From positions 2,170,001-2,234,000 of the forward strand of contig CP093399.1 in the NCBI GenBank assembly GCA_029027825.1: a stretch of 64,000 bases of DNA, written 5' to 3'. This document shows, piece by piece, positions 9,664-18,934 of this stretch (the stretch's first letter is position 1; the number at the start of each line of letters is the position of its first letter). The stretch comes from Rs1 sp029027825 (lineage in GTDB: Bacteria; Pseudomonadota; Gammaproteobacteria; Pseudomonadales; Balneatricaceae). The position numbers and the translations under genes are program-made. A model generated the notes under the pieces. The model ran no database searches. It saw only the letters and a program-made list of their open reading frames with translations, and was not told the origin of the DNA.

Positions 9664-9733
9664 CACCTAGTATTCGGCCTAGATCCAACACCTCAGTGAC
9701 CCACTGAATAAATTTTCAAGCACACTGCTGTCA

Positions 9734-10282
9734 TTAAGCATGCTTTTTAAACTCACTCCACGCGGCTTGTAAATAAATAAACATCGACCAAAGCGTGAGC
9801 AGTGCAGCGACGAAAAGCGCGATCAAACCAAAAGTACTGAGCAGCGTATCTTGCTCTGCTAAAAGTAAAACGAAAATTGACAGCATTTGCATGGCGGTTT
9901 TGATTTTACCTAAATTAGACACTTTTACATTCGCGCGCTTACCTAGCTCAGCCATCCACTCCCGCAGTGCCGATATAACAATTTCCCGACTGATGATAAC
10001 AATAGCCCCAATAGTGACATAGGGTGTGTCATAAGAGACCGACACTAACACTAGCGCCACGGCCACTATTAATTTATCGGCAACCGGGTCCAAAAAAGCG
10101 CCCAATGTAGTACTTTGATCGAGTTTTCTGGCTAAAAAACCATCCAGCCAATCAGTAAAACATGCGAGCCCAAAAACGGCACTACAAGCTAGGCTCGCCC
10201 AACTAAAAGGTAAATAAAACAATCCAATTAGCAATGGGATTAATGCGATACGTAACAATGTTAATATATTTGGGGTATTCAT
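9734..10282 (-). CDS. pgsA: CDP-diacylglycerol-glycerol-3-phosphate 3-phosphatidyltransferase
   Basis: This 182-residue inner-membrane enzyme makes phosphatidylglycerol phosphate from CDP-diacylglycerol and glycerol-3-phosphate, the committed step to phosphatidylglycerol and cardiolipin. The CDP-alcohol phosphotransferase signature D-x2-DG-x2-AR-x8-G-x3-D-x3-D is present as DWLDGFLARK then GAFLDPVADK near residues 43-68. Length equals the E. coli enzyme. Several hydrophobic helices follow. It lies downstream of uvrC on the same strand, the order seen in many gammaproteobacteria, with about 200 bases between them. Confidence 0.95.
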   Translation of the reverse strand: MNTPNILTLLRIALIPLLIGLFYLPFSWASLACSAVFGLACFTDWLDGFLARKLDQSTTLGAFLDPVADKLIVAVALVLVSVSYDTPYVTIGAIVIISREIVISALREWMAELGKRANVKVSNLGKIKTAMQMLSIFVLLLAEQDTLLSTFGLIALFVAALLTLWSMFIYLQAAWSEFKKHA

Positions 10283-10483
10283 AAAATTACAGTAGCCATA
10301 AAAAATATTTCAATAAACAGTTTATAAAAGAAGCAGTGATACTCCTCTCACATCCACTTTGCTCATTTGAACTAGTGTCTCAACGTTAAGATATCTTCTT
10401 TCGCCACTTCTAGCAAAGGTCCCTATCAAAATTGTTTACCTATATAAATTAATTAGTTAACTGATACTCCTCGTGAAATATTA

Positions 10484-12304
10484 TTAATCTGGATGCTGTG
10501 CAGCATAAATATCTTCTGCTAGCGCCGTGCTTATACTAGAGACTTTTTTAATTTCTTCAATACTTGCGCTTTCAATAGATGGAATTGAGCCAAAATGTTT
10601 CAATAATTCCCTTCTTCTTTTAGGCCCTATCCCTGCTATATCTTCTAATTTTGATCGCTGACGTGCTTTACCACGTCGCGCTCTGTGGCCAGTAATCGCA
10701 CATCGATGCGATTCATCCCGGATATGCTGTACTAAATGTAAACCTGGCGAATCTGCAGCAATTAAAATTTCTTTATCAGTAACCGGGTTAATTAATGTTT
10801 CTAGACCTGGCTTGCGGGTAACTCCCTTAGCGATACCTATCACTTGAATATCGTCAATATTTAAGTTCTTAAGGACATCCACCGCCTGTGTCACTTGCCC
10901 TTTACCACCGTCAACAAACAGGATATCCGGCTTTTTCCCCTCCCCTTTTTGCAGTTTTGAAAAACGCCTAGTCAGCGCTTGGTGCATGGCAGCATAATCA
11001 TCTCCTGCGGTGACACCCTCAATATTAAAGCGACGATAGTCAGATTTTAACGGTCCGTTATGATCAAACACCACACAAGAGGCAACCGTTGCCTCCCCTG
11101 AACTGTGGGATATATCAAAGCATTCCAACCGCTTGGGAATTTTATCCAAGCCAAGACTTATCTGCAGGGAGACAAAACGCTTGTATATATTTTTTTTACT
11201 GGCTAATTGATTAGCTAGCTGCTGCTCGGCATTGGTTTGCGTTAAACGCTGCCAGCCAGCTCGGTGACCTCTGACATTATGACTGATATCTACCTTTGCA
11301 CCGCGTTTCTCTGCCAGTGCATCTTGCAATACACTGAGCTCTTGAATGGCGTGACTGACAATAATACTTTCCGGAATTTCCCTATTAGCACTTAAGTACC
11401 ACTGCGCCATAAAAGCAAACAACACATCCTGCTCCGTTTCTTCAATGGCTATTTTTGGGAACAGTGCCTTAGAGCCGATGACTCTGCCGCCGCGCACAAA
11501 CATTTGATAAATACACACACCACCGGCCTGTAAGGAACAACCGATAATATCTGCATTACCACTGCCGCCGATCACTGACTGTTGCTCTTGGGTGTGTTGC
11601 AGTGACTGAATTTGATCTCTGATAGTGGCGGCTAGTTCAAAATCCAGAGCGCTGGCTGCCCGCTCCATTTGCTGGGCTAAATCGGTCATTATTTTGCTAC
11701 TTTTGCCTTCCAAAAACATCATCGCATGCTTTATATCTTGCTCATAGGCGGCTTTTTCAATCAAATCCACACAGGGGGCCGAGCAACGTTTAATTTGATA
11801 TTGCAGACAAGGTCGCGATCGATTGTTGAAGAAACTTTCATCACACTGTCTAATCTTAAAGATTTTTTGCAGTATATTTAAGGTCTCTCGAACCGCTGTA
11901 CCACTTGGAAAAGGCCCGAAATATTTTCCCTTACGTCGTTTCGCTCCGCGATGGAAAGTGACGGATGGGTATTTTTCAGTATCGTTGATAAAAATAAAGG
12001 GGTAGCTTTTATCATCACGCAATAAAATATTGTAAGGTGGTCTATATTGCTTTATTAAATTTTGTTCAAGCAATAAAGCTTCTGTTTCACCGTGGGTAAT
12101 AGTGATATCGATAGCGCCTATTTAGACCACCAGCGCTTGGGTCTTACCCGTTAAGCCGGTCGATCTAAAATAACTGGCGACGCGATTCTTTAAGTTTTTA
12201 GCTTTGCCAATGTAAAGTAACTCCCCTTGGCTGTCGCGCATTTGATAGACACCGGGACGCTGAGTCAATCTTGCTAAAAATTCTTTACTATTAAATGGCT
12301 CCAA
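10484..12304 (-). pseudogene. uvrC: uvrC with one premature in-frame stop
   Basis: The reading frame encodes a full-size UvrC (606 codons; E. coli 610), the nuclease subunit that makes both incisions in nucleotide-excision repair. It is interrupted only by a TAA at 12122-12124 (codon 61). Upstream lies the GIY-YIG start (residues 1-60, with PGVYQMRD and LLYIGKAKNLKNR). Downstream, in the same frame, come ETEALLLEQNLIK, the UvrB-binding region, the C-terminal nuclease domain with FDISHSSGE and VDGGKGQ, and the helix-hairpin-helix IAGIGPKRRRELLKHFG. The codon corresponds to a Gln/Lys position in relatives, so one base change (CAA or AAA to TAA) explains it. Reinitiation from TTG at 12073-12071 could yield a 529-residue protein lacking the 3' nuclease. 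It may alternatively be a sequencing error. Confidence 0.9.
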
Positions 12305-12349
12305 TGTTTAACCTTGTATTAATATAAAACAGATGAAAACTAATTATTT

Positions 12350-12553
12350 GCGACCTCTGCCTAACTCACCCAGAGGGTATGATAACTGCGCTCGGTAATA
12401 CGGCGTTAAAAACCGGCTTAACATGCTCATTTACACCAGTAACACCCATAAAAGAAGGGCACACTGTAGCCAAAGTGAGGGCCATACTAATTGTGCTATC
12501 TCGCCGGGTTTTGCCTTGTCTTACCTTCGCTCGCAACGTTATGCAGAGGTCTC
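12350..12553 (-). mobile_element. MITE-like element, family 1 (copy a)
   Basis: This 204-base non-coding element is bounded by inverted ends: GACCTCTGCCTAAC on the left and GTTATGCAGAGGTCTC on the right. Its interior matches, in reverse orientation, the copies at 34600, 38448 and 55288, including ACCGAGCGCAGTTATCATACC and GAGCCGGTTTTTAACGCC-like words. It has no open frame, so it would need a transposase in trans. It fills the gap upstream of uvrC. Confidence 0.8.
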
Positions 12554-12598
12554 TATTTATTTTCTGAACAGTACCGTGGTTTTTTAGTCATTTAAACA

Positions 12599-12922
12599 CT
12601 AACCTGAATTTTTATTTTGTTGGTGCTCTTTAATGTTAGCCGCCATCAAGGTACTTAGTGCATTTTGGTGTATTTCAGCCAATCTCTCTCTTGCATCATC
12701 AGTAATACCAGAGCCTGAAGAAAGTGATACTTCTAGATACACGCCTATTTCAGCAAAGTAAAAAATACGCGCGCTGTGACCACTTGCTCGACGCAATTTA
12801 CTGAAAGATATTTGTGCCCCATTCACCAAAATATGATTAATGTCATTGGCACTTATTAAAAGACTACGCTGTTTTTCTAAAGTGATTTTATTTTGCATTT
12901 TCGACTCTGTTGTTTTGCTCAT
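12599..12922 (-). CDS. Hypothetical protein, 107 aa
   Basis: I do not recognise this small soluble protein. It starts MSKTTESK and has a central segment with a positively charged LRRASGHSARIF and then alternating hydrophobic residues (about 55-70), ending in a charged helix rich in Glu, Gln and Asn. On the minus strand the start is preceded by AGAGGGTG, a good ribosome site, which supports translation. No signal peptide or membrane segment is present. It stands alone between a family-1 repeat and a 400-base gene-free stretch. Confidence 0.55.
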   Translation of the reverse strand: MSKTTESKMQNKITLEKQRSLLISANDINHILVNGAQISFSKLRRASGHSARIFYFAEIGVYLEVSLSSGSGITDDARERLAEIHQNALSTLMAANIKEHQQNKNSG

Positions 12923-13323
12923 ACACCCTCTTTATGCTGAATAGCACCTGTGAATAAAATCTTAAACCAGTAACAAATAAACGACTTACTTGGAGTTTGA
13001 CCGATAGTTATGATCGTCTCGAAAGCTCAGTTTTTATGGTGGAGACAACGCTGATTTTTATTCTATTTATGCGAAAAATACTTAGCTTCAGCCATTGAGC
13101 CTGTTCTCATCAAATGACCAGCAGATTAATATCACTTTTGTTTATAATAGCAAGATATTGCATACATGGGAGGCTTTCGATAACAATCTACTTCATAATC
13201 TAAATTTCCCAACACCCTGTCATTTAGACGGGTTGATATATAGGCAAGTGTTGGGGCTGTTTGATATGACAACATGAGATAATCGAGATAGAAATGCGCT
13301 AGACGTTAATCCAGCAGTCTTAG
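12923..13323. other. Gene-free stretch
   Basis: About 400 AT-rich bases with no supported gene. A 60-codon frame at 13095-13277 has no ribosome site or recognisable sequence and was not accepted. The promoter of the 107-residue gene must lie at its left end. No repeat family member was recognised here. Confidence 0.4.
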
Positions 13324-13815
13324 TTACTCTTTGATTTTCGCTAGGTACATATCTAACTGAATACATTCACTGGCACCACTGATCAATTCCAAACTTTGCT
13401 CAACACGCTCAGGAAAAACTTCAAGGATAGAGGCCGATTGAGTTTCAAAAGCACCTTTGACTAAAAAAACGAGTTGGTTAGCACTTGTCACTTCAATATA
13501 GGTTTGATTAAGATTTTTAATCGAAGTATAAGGGTGGTCGTGAAATAGCTCAGTTTGAAAATCTCGAGCTATCTTACCCTTATAGCAAGTAGGCATAGCA
13601 GCTCTTTTAACGGCTCCGGCAGCCGTCACCTCAGCATTTAAAGTAGGGTCTATACCCAACAGAATTTGTGCCTGTAAATCAGCCACCTGTTGTTCTGTTT
13701 CAGCACCAAGATTAATAAAAGCCATTTCCCAACGACGATCGTCCTCAGCGAGCGCAAGTATAGTGACCAGCCCTCCTAGCAATAAAATTAATATACCCTT
13801 TCGATAGTCTTTCAT
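13324..13815 (-). CDS. Hypothetical exported protein, 163 aa
   Basis: I do not recognise this family. The N-terminus is a short basic stretch (MKDYRKG) followed by a hydrophobic segment at residues 8-22, then EDDRRWEM, which looks like a signal peptide or an N-terminal anchor, so the body is probably periplasmic. Two cysteines (in PTCYKGK and ASECIQL) could form a disulphide there. The rest is a mixed alpha/beta domain. A gene-free region follows upstream. Alternative assignment is open. Confidence 0.6.
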   Translation of the reverse strand: MKDYRKGILILLLGGLVTILALAEDDRRWEMAFINLGAETEQQVADLQAQILLGIDPTLNAEVTAAGAVKRAAMPTCYKGKIARDFQTELFHDHPYTSIKNLNQTYIEVTSANQLVFLVKGAFETQSASILEVFPERVEQSLELISGASECIQLDMYLAKIKE

Positions 13816-14363
13816 AAAACACCTTGCTGAAAATTTTCCATTTTCGACAATTAAGAAGAATCGCTACTAAACAATTTTGGCGACTCATTTTTTAGTCTGT
13901 TTTTTAAAAATTACCTACCACAACAAACCCATCTACCAACAGAAAAACATTGTAATAATATCAGCTTTTTAGCAAGATTTATTGTTGTATTACAAACATT
14001 TGTTTAGAAATAAAGATTTAACAGCTACGGAGCCTCTGAATAAGTCATACATGCCCCGTGTACCGAGAAATTCGCAACTAAAACAGGGTTACAGCTAGTT
14101 TGATGAAATCCGTTAACACTAGGCATTAATCATCCATTGATAACCTGCATACCAGCAAGCAAGCAAGCAACTCACTTTAAGGCGTACCTCTATAGTAACC
14201 TTTAAACTTGCGCAGCCCAGACCAAAGCAAACAACTTGAATAAAACCAAAAAAATTTACGTCATTGATTAGCGACAATAAAAAATAGTACCAATGAAAAT
14301 AGTGAGATACAGTCAGTGCACTAAGCATGAACCTGAATTATGCTCATATAAGGCTTTATTTAT
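13816..14363. other. Gene-free stretch with a short repeat end
   Basis: No gene is supported. GCCTCTGAATAAGTC at about 14032-14046 matches the ends of the short elements at 31135 and 61562. A run of four AGCA/GCAA tetranucleotides occurs at about 14152-14168. The rest is AT-rich sequence without a recognisable signal until the promoter just before the DUF5610 gene. Confidence 0.4.
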
Positions 14364-14390
14364 TCAATTAATTCTATTCAGTGCCGATAG
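14364..14390 (+). promoter_or_regulatory. Sigma-28 (FliA) promoter
   Basis: TCAA at 14364-14367 and GCCGATAG at 14383-14390 are separated by 15 bases. This fits the flagellar sigma-28 consensus (TCAA-N15-GCCGATA as used in pseudomonads). Transcription would begin near 14397 and reach the ATG at 14430 after about 33 bases that contain an AGAGG ribosome site. Both boxes and spacing are seen directly; use in vivo is inferred. Confidence 0.6.
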
Positions 14391-14429
14391 CCTATGAACA
14401 TGTAAGAAACAAATTTAGAGGGCTACGTT

Positions 14430-15638
14430 ATGATTAACACGTTTTATTCAAATACGTCTTATGTACGTCAACAGACAGAGTTCAGTTCTATTGAAAACGA
14501 AGCACAGCGCAATCCCAGCTCCACTGCTAATGAAGCGGTGCTGGCGCGTTTGGCAAAGAATGTCCCTGGGCTAAAAAAAGAGGACGTCACTGATTTAGCC
14601 AGCAACGACTTCAGTCCCGCTAAAATAGCTGAGAAAATTTCCCAATTCATTGCCCAAGGCTTACAAAATGCACGCAATGCAGGGCGCAGTGAAGCCGATA
14701 TTCAAAGTAAATTTGATGCCGCTGTTGCCGGTGTGCAAAAAGGATTTGATGAGGCCCGAGAAATTTTAGGGAATCTGAATTTACTCTCAGAGAGTATTAG
14801 CGCCAATATTGACGAGACCGAAAAACAAACATTTGCCGCTTTAGATGCGATTAACCCCTCCCAAGTAAATACTCCAAGCTTACCTACCTATCATACTCAA
14901 GTAGCTGCAGCGGAACGTTTCAGCAGCGCTGAATCTTTTTCATTAGACCTTAAAACTCAAGATGGCGATACCGTTAAAATATCATTCGCCAACCAAAGTA
15001 GCCAGCAAGCTTCTTTTGCTTACGCAGGTGATGGTGCAGGTAACTATAGTGCTATTTTTGAATTGAGCCAAAGTCAGAGCAGCTCTTTACAGTTTCAAGT
15101 TGAAGGCGATTTGGACGAAGATGAATTAGAGGCGATAGCCAATCTGATTTCTGAAATTTCTGAAATTGCCAATGAGTTTTTCAGTGGAGATGTGCAGAAA
15201 GCCTTTGAGATTGCCTCTGAGTTCCAATTAGATAAAACTGAACTCGCCTCAATGAATCTGCAACTCACTAAATCGCAAGAATACACTGCTGTTTCAAGTT
15301 ATCGCAGTGTACAGAATAATGCGACCCCTGATGTAGGAAAGTTAACCGGGCACTTACTGAATAATTTTGATCAGGCGACCCAACGTCCTGAATTAGATTT
15401 CTTACAAGATATTCAACAAGTCAGCCAACGTTTACTAGATAGCCTAGTACAGCAAGATAGTCGTTTCATCGAAGCTGATGATGATGAACAGTCTACCTTC
15501 AGCTCTAGCCTTTCTAAGATCCAAGATATTTTACAGGCGATGCGCGAAGCACGTGCTGAAAAAATAGAAGAAGCTGAGGATATAGACTCCGTTACGGACC
15601 ATGATGACGACGACGATGATGATAATGACGACGACTAA
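14430..15638 (+). CDS. DUF5610 domain protein, 402 aa
   Basis: The N-terminal ~140 residues carry a helical domain with IAEKISQFIAQGLQNARNAGRSEAD and GVQKGFDEAREILGNL, which resembles DUF5610. A beta-rich segment with QDGDTVKISFANQ follows at about 170-215, then helices, and an extremely acidic tail of Asp residues closes the protein. There is no signal peptide. The function of the family is not established; the sigma-28 promoter upstream suggests coexpression with late flagellar genes (inference). An AGAGG ribosome site precedes the ATG. Two strong hairpins follow the stop. Family assignment is from pattern recognition and is moderately sure. Confidence 0.7.
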   Translation: MINTFYSNTSYVRQQTEFSSIENEAQRNPSSTANEAVLARLAKNVPGLKKEDVTDLASNDFSPAKIAEKISQFIAQGLQNARNAGRSEADIQSKFDAAVAGVQKGFDEAREILGNLNLLSESISANIDETEKQTFAALDAINPSQVNTPSLPTYHTQVAAAERFSSAESFSLDLKTQDGDTVKISFANQSSQQASFAYAGDGAGNYSAIFELSQSQSSSLQFQVEGDLDEDELEAIANLISEISEIANEFFSGDVQKAFEIASEFQLDKTELASMNLQLTKSQEYTAVSSYRSVQNNATPDVGKLTGHLLNNFDQATQRPELDFLQDIQQVSQRLLDSLVQQDSRFIEADDDEQSTFSSSLSKIQDILQAMREARAEKIEEAEDIDSVTDHDDDDDDDNDDD

Positions 15639-15659
15639 TTGTTCTCGATAGCTTTGCGT

Positions 15660-15685
15660 ACCCTACACTGAATGCAGTGTAGGGT
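15660..15685 (+). terminator. Hairpin after the DUF5610 gene
   Basis: ACCCTACACTG at 15660-15670 pairs perfectly with CAGTGTAGGGT at 15675-15685 across an AATG loop. It begins 22 bases after the stop codon. The following CGAATTTT is a poor U-tract, so it may work as a weak terminator or an mRNA stabiliser. Confidence 0.65.
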
Positions 15686-15733
15686 CGAATTTTCAGCTTA
15701 GGAGCTTAGTCGTTAATTGTATATTTACACTCA

Positions 15734-15764
15734 GCTATTAGTTCGAGCTAATAGCCGTTTTTTT
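15734..15764 (+). terminator. Factor-independent terminator
   Basis: GCTATTAG at 15734-15741 pairs with CTAATAGC at 15748-15755 across TTCGAG, and CG followed by seven T residues comes directly after. This is a standard terminator for the DUF5610 transcript, backing up the hairpin at 15660. Confidence 0.75.
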
Positions 15765-15920
15765 GTTGTGATCAGTACGGTATATCTGAACAAGTTAAGC
15801 ATCCCTATCCTGTTGCATTATACAAAGCTCCCCTACCCTTGTAGTTTTTTACTTCATCACTATATACTCTATAGCCAGCTAAATTCAGAGATAGCTAAAA
15901 ATCAATAGTGGAGATTCGCA

Positions 15921-16106
15921 GTGAGCAACAATGTAGTTGACTTTAAAAAGCGCCAAGAACAAGCTAGGCACGAGCAGAAAGAAGCGGGCTTCGAGAAGAT
16001 AAAAGAGCGGTTTGAATCAATTGTTCCAGTAAAAAAAAGTAATCAAGATAAACTATTAAACTTATTTAAAAAGAAAAAAAACACTAGGCCCCCAAAAAAT
16101 CGCTAG
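15921..16106 (+). CDS. Small basic hypothetical protein, 61 aa
   Basis: A GTG start at 15921 follows TGGAGA by a suitable distance. The product, beginning MSNNVVDFKKRQE, is a highly charged helix (residues 8-30 rich in Lys, Glu, Gln) ending in a lysine/arginine tail. I do not recognise a named family. Its high charge suggests a nucleic-acid or ribosome partner, but this is only inference. It lies alone between a terminator and a convergent gene. Confidence 0.6.
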   Translation: MSNNVVDFKKRQEQARHEQKEAGFEKIKERFESIVPVKKSNQDKLLNLFKKKKNTRPPKNR

Positions 16107-16133
16107 CGTTTATTGAAGACCATCAGCGATGAA

Positions 16134-17129
16134 TCAAAAGAACACTTCTCGGTAGGCAAACAGCCCTGGGCTACCACCGGTATGCAAAAATAATTGCTTA
16201 GATGTTGCGCTGATCTGCCCACCCTTTAAAAGATCAATTAAACCTGCCATCGCCTTCCCTGTATACACTGGATCTAATAAGATACCTTCTGTAGCAGCCG
16301 TTAATTTAACCGCGGCAATCATCTCGGGAGTACTCACCCCATAGCTGCTTCCGAAATAGCCACCATTGGCATGCACTCGTCCTTCAGACAAGGCGGGATC
16401 TAACTCGAGATAGAGCAGTAATTCCTTTAATAGATCACTAACCAGCAGCTCTTGATCCCGACAGTTCTTGCTGACACTGATACCCAAGACAGGGATTGAA
16501 CTGTTAGCAGCAATTAGCCCTGCTAGTAGCCCTGCTTGAGTCCCTGCACTGCCAGTGGCAATAACTATTTGATCAATCTCTAACTGCTGTTCCTCTATCT
16601 GTTTTAGCAATTCTAAAGCACAGCGGACATAACCTAAGCTACCAATCACGCTGGAGCCACCCATAGGTATAAAGTACGGCGTCTTACCTTGCGCTTTTAA
16701 CTGCGCCATTAAAGCATCTGTATATTTTTGCAAATCATCATCAATGCCCAAAGTGTGTATTTTGGCACCGAGTAGCGAATCTAACAGTAGATTGCCGTTT
16801 TTGTAAAAATCTTCTTTTGGAGTGCCTTCAACATCCTCTAACACTAATTCACAGCTTAGGCCGAACTTAGCCGCAGCCGCTGCTGTTTGCCGCGCATGAT
16901 TTGATTGCAAACCACCAATAGTGACCAAGGTATCTGCGCCTTGGTGCAGTGCATCGGCCAGCAAGTATTCTAATTTACGGGTTTTATTACCACCGCCAGC
17001 TAAACCTGTGCAATCATCTCTTTTGATGTACAGATTACCGTTAACGGACTTAGATAAACGCTCGGCGAACTCAATAGGCGTCGGTGAATGGCTAATTTTT
17101 ACCCGTTTAATCGCGTCAAAATCTAGCAT
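16134..17129 (-). CDS. D-cysteine desulfhydrase / L-cysteate sulfo-lyase family PLP enzyme
   Basis: This 331-residue protein belongs to the fold-II PLP family that includes DcyD, CuyA and ACC deaminase. The PLP lysine is K49 in GGGNKTRKLE, and the substrate-loop SNHARQT starts at S76. The C-terminal DPVYTGKAMAGLIDLLKGG and LFLHTGGSPGLFAY stretches match DcyD. DcyD splits D-cysteine to pyruvate, H2S and ammonia; CuyA acts on L-cysteate and releases sulfite. The sequence alone does not separate the two, so no symbol is given. It is a single gene, with gor 226 bases away on the same strand. Confidence 0.85.
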   Translation of the reverse strand: MLDFDAIKRVKISHSPTPIEFAERLSKSVNGNLYIKRDDCTGLAGGGNKTRKLEYLLADALHQGADTLVTIGGLQSNHARQTAAAAAKFGLSCELVLEDVEGTPKEDFYKNGNLLLDSLLGAKIHTLGIDDDLQKYTDALMAQLKAQGKTPYFIPMGGSSVIGSLGYVRCALELLKQIEEQQLEIDQIVIATGSAGTQAGLLAGLIAANSSIPVLGISVSKNCRDQELLVSDLLKELLLYLELDPALSEGRVHANGGYFGSSYGVSTPEMIAAVKLTAATEGILLDPVYTGKAMAGLIDLLKGGQISATSKQLFLHTGGSPGLFAYREVFF

Positions 17130-17355
17130 CTAAGCATCCTTAATTAAAATGGTTGATAAAAATTTAGAAAAAAGCCGCGCACAGCCTGTGTAAATAAGCA
17201 AAAAAAACGACTATAGGCGAAGACTGTCAGCATACCTATCAATCGACTTAATATCATTCAAAAACCTCAGCATCACAATTACGCTATGCCGAGGCCTTAT
17301 TTAATGCAATTTTTAAGTATCTGACGTGGTTTAAGATTCGAACATTTAAGCTGGC

Positions 17356-18714
17356 TTATTGGCGAGTCGCAGTTCTCATAGTAACGAACTCTTCCGCTGC
17401 CGTAGGGTGGATACCAATAGTCGAATCAAAAACGGCTTTAGTAGCTCCCGCTTTCAATGCAATCGCTATACCTTGAATGATTTCTCCTGAATCAGGACCC
17501 ACCATATGTACACCTAGCACTTTATCCGTAGCTTTATCGACAATCAGCTTCATTAAAGTCCGCTCATCGCTGCCTGATAAAGTGTGTTTCATGGCTCTAA
17601 AATCACTAACGTACACATCAATGTCGGTATATTGCTGACGCGCTTGTTCTTCACTTAGACCAACCGTACCAATATTCGGCTGACAAAATACTGCAGTGGC
17701 TATCAGATCGTAGTCAACTGCCGCACTTCCTTCGTTGTAGAGGTGGTTGACCAGCGCCATCCCCTCGGCTAAAGCCACCGGTGTCAATTGCACTCTATCG
17801 ATAACATCCCCTAAAGCATAGACCGATGGCACTGATGTTTGGAAATTGTTATCGACTACTATTGCGCCATTTTTCGCCTGTTTAATACCGAGTTGCTCCA
17901 AGCCGATATCTGCCACTTTTGGCACCCGACCAGTAGCGTACATAACACAGTCAGCCTCTATCGTTTTACCATCATTGGTAGTAATTAACAGTGAATCATC
18001 CGCTTGTTTGACAATCGATTTAATATCGCAATTAAAATTTAAATTCACCTGTTTTTTAGCCACTTCGGTAGCGACAAATTCGCGAACTTCTTGATCAAAA
18101 CCTCTTAAAAATAGATCACCGCGATAAATCAAATCTGTTTTAGCACCGAGGCCGGCAAAGATCCCTGCAAATTCAACGGCAATATACCCACCACCGACGA
18201 CTACCGCACGCTTTGGGAACTCTTTCAAATAAAATACTTCATTGGAACTGATAACGTGCTCTTTACCTTCGATGTCGGGTACAAAAGGCCAGCCACCGGT
18301 CGCCACCAAGATTCGCTCAGTAGTATATTGCTTACCTGCTACTTCGACCGTGTGTGCATCTATCATCACACCTCGCCCCTGCAACAAAGTACAGCCCGAG
18401 TTAACCAACATGTTTTGATAGATGCCATTTAGGCGTTCAATCTCTTTGGTCTTGTTATCACGCAGCGTCGGCCAATCAAAACTACTTTCTCCAACATTCC
18501 AACCAAAGCCTTTCGCCTCTTGAAAATCATCGCGATAGTGAGAGGCATAAACAAACAGTTTTTTCGGCACACAACCTACATTTACACAAGTACCACCGAG
18601 ATAAAGGTCTTCTGTAATCGCTACCTTCACCCCTTTAGCTGCGGCCATACGTGCTGTGCGAACGCCACCAGATCCGGCACCAATTACAAACAAATCAAAA
18701 TCAAATTCCGACAC
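17356..18714 (-). CDS. gorA: Glutathione-disulfide reductase
   Basis: The 452-residue flavoprotein reduces oxidised glutathione with NADPH. The FAD motif IGAGSGGVRTA starts at residue 11, the redox-active pair is C43/C48 in GGTCVNVGCVPKKLF, the NADPH-binding VVGGGYIAVEFAGI is near residue 175, and the C-terminal GIHPTAAEEFVTM supplies the catalytic histidine of the partner subunit. Length equals E. coli Gor (450). It is transcribed away from xth. No abnormality was seen. Confidence 0.95.
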   Translation of the reverse strand: MSEFDFDLFVIGAGSGGVRTARMAAAKGVKVAITEDLYLGGTCVNVGCVPKKLFVYASHYRDDFQEAKGFGWNVGESSFDWPTLRDNKTKEIERLNGIYQNMLVNSGCTLLQGRGVMIDAHTVEVAGKQYTTERILVATGGWPFVPDIEGKEHVISSNEVFYLKEFPKRAVVVGGGYIAVEFAGIFAGLGAKTDLIYRGDLFLRGFDQEVREFVATEVAKKQVNLNFNCDIKSIVKQADDSLLITTNDGKTIEADCVMYATGRVPKVADIGLEQLGIKQAKNGAIVVDNNFQTSVPSVYALGDVIDRVQLTPVALAEGMALVNHLYNEGSAAVDYDLIATAVFCQPNIGTVGLSEEQARQQYTDIDVYVSDFRAMKHTLSGSDERTLMKLIVDKATDKVLGVHMVGPDSGEIIQGIAIALKAGATKAVFDSTIGIHPTAAEEFVTMRTATRQ

Positions 18715-18934
18715 AACTATTCTCCGTGATTATTTAAATACCTGAGTCGACTGCGTTTAAACGCTATATAGCAAGCACTCGATACAGCCACCAATTCAGG
18801 TTGAAGTTAAACAACTGACCAATAAAAGATCATCTAAAGGAGTGATAAGTTCCCCTCGTCGACTAAAAATTGTCGACCTGTTTTCAATTGCTGCTAGAAT
18901 ACCTGAAAAACACAAAGCACTGGTAGCTATAGTC

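Noticed and set aside
13095..13277. 60-codon open frame
   Set aside because: No ribosome site, no recognisable sequence and AT-rich composition like the surroundings.
14119..14328. 69-codon frame with hydrophobic residues
   Set aside because: It has no plausible ribosome site and lies opposite to the only real gene nearby; the hydrophobicity reflects AT-rich non-coding DNA.
17325..17345. tRNA T-loop-like GATTCGAAC
   Set aside because: No cloverleaf could be drawn around it. No tRNA was found anywhere in the window.
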